A stretch of DNA of 6,366 bases from an uncultured Rhodocyclaceae bacterium. GTDB lineage: Bacteria; Pseudomonadota; Gammaproteobacteria; Burkholderiales; Rhodocyclaceae. Location: assembly GCA_903950295.1 (NCBI GenBank), contig CAJBAP010000115.1, positions 1 through 6,366 of the forward strand, written 5' to 3'. Positions within the stretch are counted from its first letter, which is position 1. Each line of letters begins with the position of its first letter. Below are positions 5,713 to 6,366 of this stretch, in pieces. A model generated the notes under the pieces. That model saw only the letters and a list, made by a program, of their open reading frames with translations, did not search any database and was not told the DNA's origin. The translations under genes were made by a program, and so were the position numbers.

Positions 5713-6366
5713 CTACAGTCGTGCTGAGAGAATGCTGCTTATTTCGTCGTCTGTCAGCACGATGGGGTTGGTCTTCATGCTGCTGCCACGACTGTTGGCA
5801 ACGATACGCGAAAAGTCGGCGGTAGCGATACGGCAGGCCGCGAGGCGGGGCAAGGCGAGTTTCTCTTGCCACTGTTGCAGCGTGGTGACGAGGAAGCTGC
5901 GCGCGTCCTTGCCGCTCAGCCCCTTCTGCATGGCGAAGCGGCGGCCAATCTCGGCGTATTTCGGCAGGGCTGGGTTGTCGGGCTCACGCGCTTCCATGGC
6001 CGCGATATTGACTGCCGTGGCGGTAGCGACCAGCGTGCCACAGGCGACGCCGTGGGGAAGCGGAAAGAACGCGCCGAGCGGTGCGGCGAGACCATGGACG
6101 GAGCCCAGGCCGGTCTGCGCCAGGCAGATGCCCGACATGAGCGAGGCGTAGGCCATCTTTTCACGAGTTTCCGCAGACTGCTCGGCGTAGAGCGACAGCA
6201 ATGAATCCTTCACCGCCATGATGCCGGAGCGCGCCAGGGCGTCGGTGAGCGGGTTGCTGCGGATCGAGACGAAGGACTCCAGCAATTGGGTGAAGGCGTC
6301 CATGCCGTCCGCAGCGATCAGGTGGGGCGGGCAGGTGGCGATCAGGTCGGGATCGACGATGGCCCA
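5713..6366 (-). CDS. Iron-containing (group III) alcohol dehydrogenase, C-terminal part, runs off the right edge
   Basis: The frame is open to the right edge and encodes 217 residues, ending in TAG at 5713-5715. Family members have about 380-390 residues, so the N-terminal NAD(P)-binding half (roughly 165-170 residues) lies outside the window. The Met at 6301-6303 is internal: the upstream codons give AIVDPDLIATCPPHLIAADG, the usual lead-in to the metal-binding domain. Visible are GMDAFTQLLE (residues 21-30 of the visible part) and GLGSVHGLAAPLG...LPHGVACG (about 86-110). Compared with FucO, metal ligands Asp196, His263 and His277 are present (Asp23, His91, His105 here). His200 is replaced by Gln27, and the catalytic-region His267 by Ala95. 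These changes also occur in some iron-alcohol-dehydrogenase subfamilies, so it is probably not a dead enzyme, but metal use may differ. It is expected to interconvert an alcohol and an aldehyde or ketone with NAD(P). The hydratase gene follows 36 bases downstream. Confidence 0.9.
   Translation of the reverse strand, partial: WAIVDPDLIATCPPHLIAADGMDAFTQLLESFVSIRSNPLTDALARSGIMAVKDSLLSLYAEQSAETREKMAYASLMSGICLAQTGLGSVHGLAAPLGAFFPLPHGVACGTLVATATAVNIAAMEAREPDNPALPKYAEIGRRFAMQKGLSGKDARSFLVTTLQQWQEKLALPRLAACRIATADFSRIVANSRGSSMKTNPIVLTDDEISSILSARL

Noticed and set aside
5435..6151. Plus-strand open frame of 238 codons
   Set aside because: Antisense to the hydratase and alcohol dehydrogenase genes, both of which have clear family motifs.
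5713..6303. Alcohol dehydrogenase as a complete 196-residue gene starting at 6303
   Set aside because: The frame is open to the right edge and the upstream codons match the conserved family sequence, so the Met is internal and the gene is cut by the window.
1..6366. CRISPR array, tRNA or rRNA genes
   Set aside because: No regularly spaced direct repeats, cloverleaf-like segments or ribosomal RNA signatures were seen on reading.

Overview
The window is about 6.4 kb of moderately high-GC DNA. Every convincing gene lies on the minus strand, so transcription runs from high to low coordinates. Codon use, the Shine-Dalgarno sequences and the protein families suit a proteobacterium. A betaproteobacterium with a rich sensory repertoire (Rhodocyclales-like) is my best guess, but this is inference and no marker gene is present to settle it.

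Right part (about 5239-6366): the C-terminal part of an iron-type alcohol dehydrogenase enters from the right edge. After a 36-base gap comes a small MaoC/PhaJ-like (R)-specific enoyl-CoA hydratase with its own ribosome binding site. The two look like a short metabolic operon acting on acyl-CoA and alcohol/aldehyde substrates.

Middle (about 4746-5238): 493 bases with no convincing gene. They hold a frame-broken plus-strand reading frame, a cluster of inverted repeats, and a 31-base segment resembling the 3' part of the neighbouring alcohol dehydrogenase gene. This looks like a worn junction that separates the metabolic operon from the sensory operon and should also carry the promoter of the latter.

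Left part (366-4745): the most interesting unit. A 724-residue membrane-anchored protein contains two complete periplasmic binding domains of different superfamilies: a TRAP-type DctP domain followed by an ABC-type Leu/Ile/Val-binding-like domain (Peripla_BP_6). Three bases downstream starts a 733-residue hybrid histidine kinase with a periplasmic sensor region, HAMP, HisKA, HATPase and a receiver domain. No TRAP or ABC membrane subunits and no separate response regulator or HPt gene are present. The simplest reading is a two-gene signalling system in which a double binding protein, tethered in the periplasm, reports one or two small ligands to the kinase.

Left edge (1-365): no gene recognised; an imperfect inverted repeat and otherwise unassigned sequence downstream of the kinase gene.
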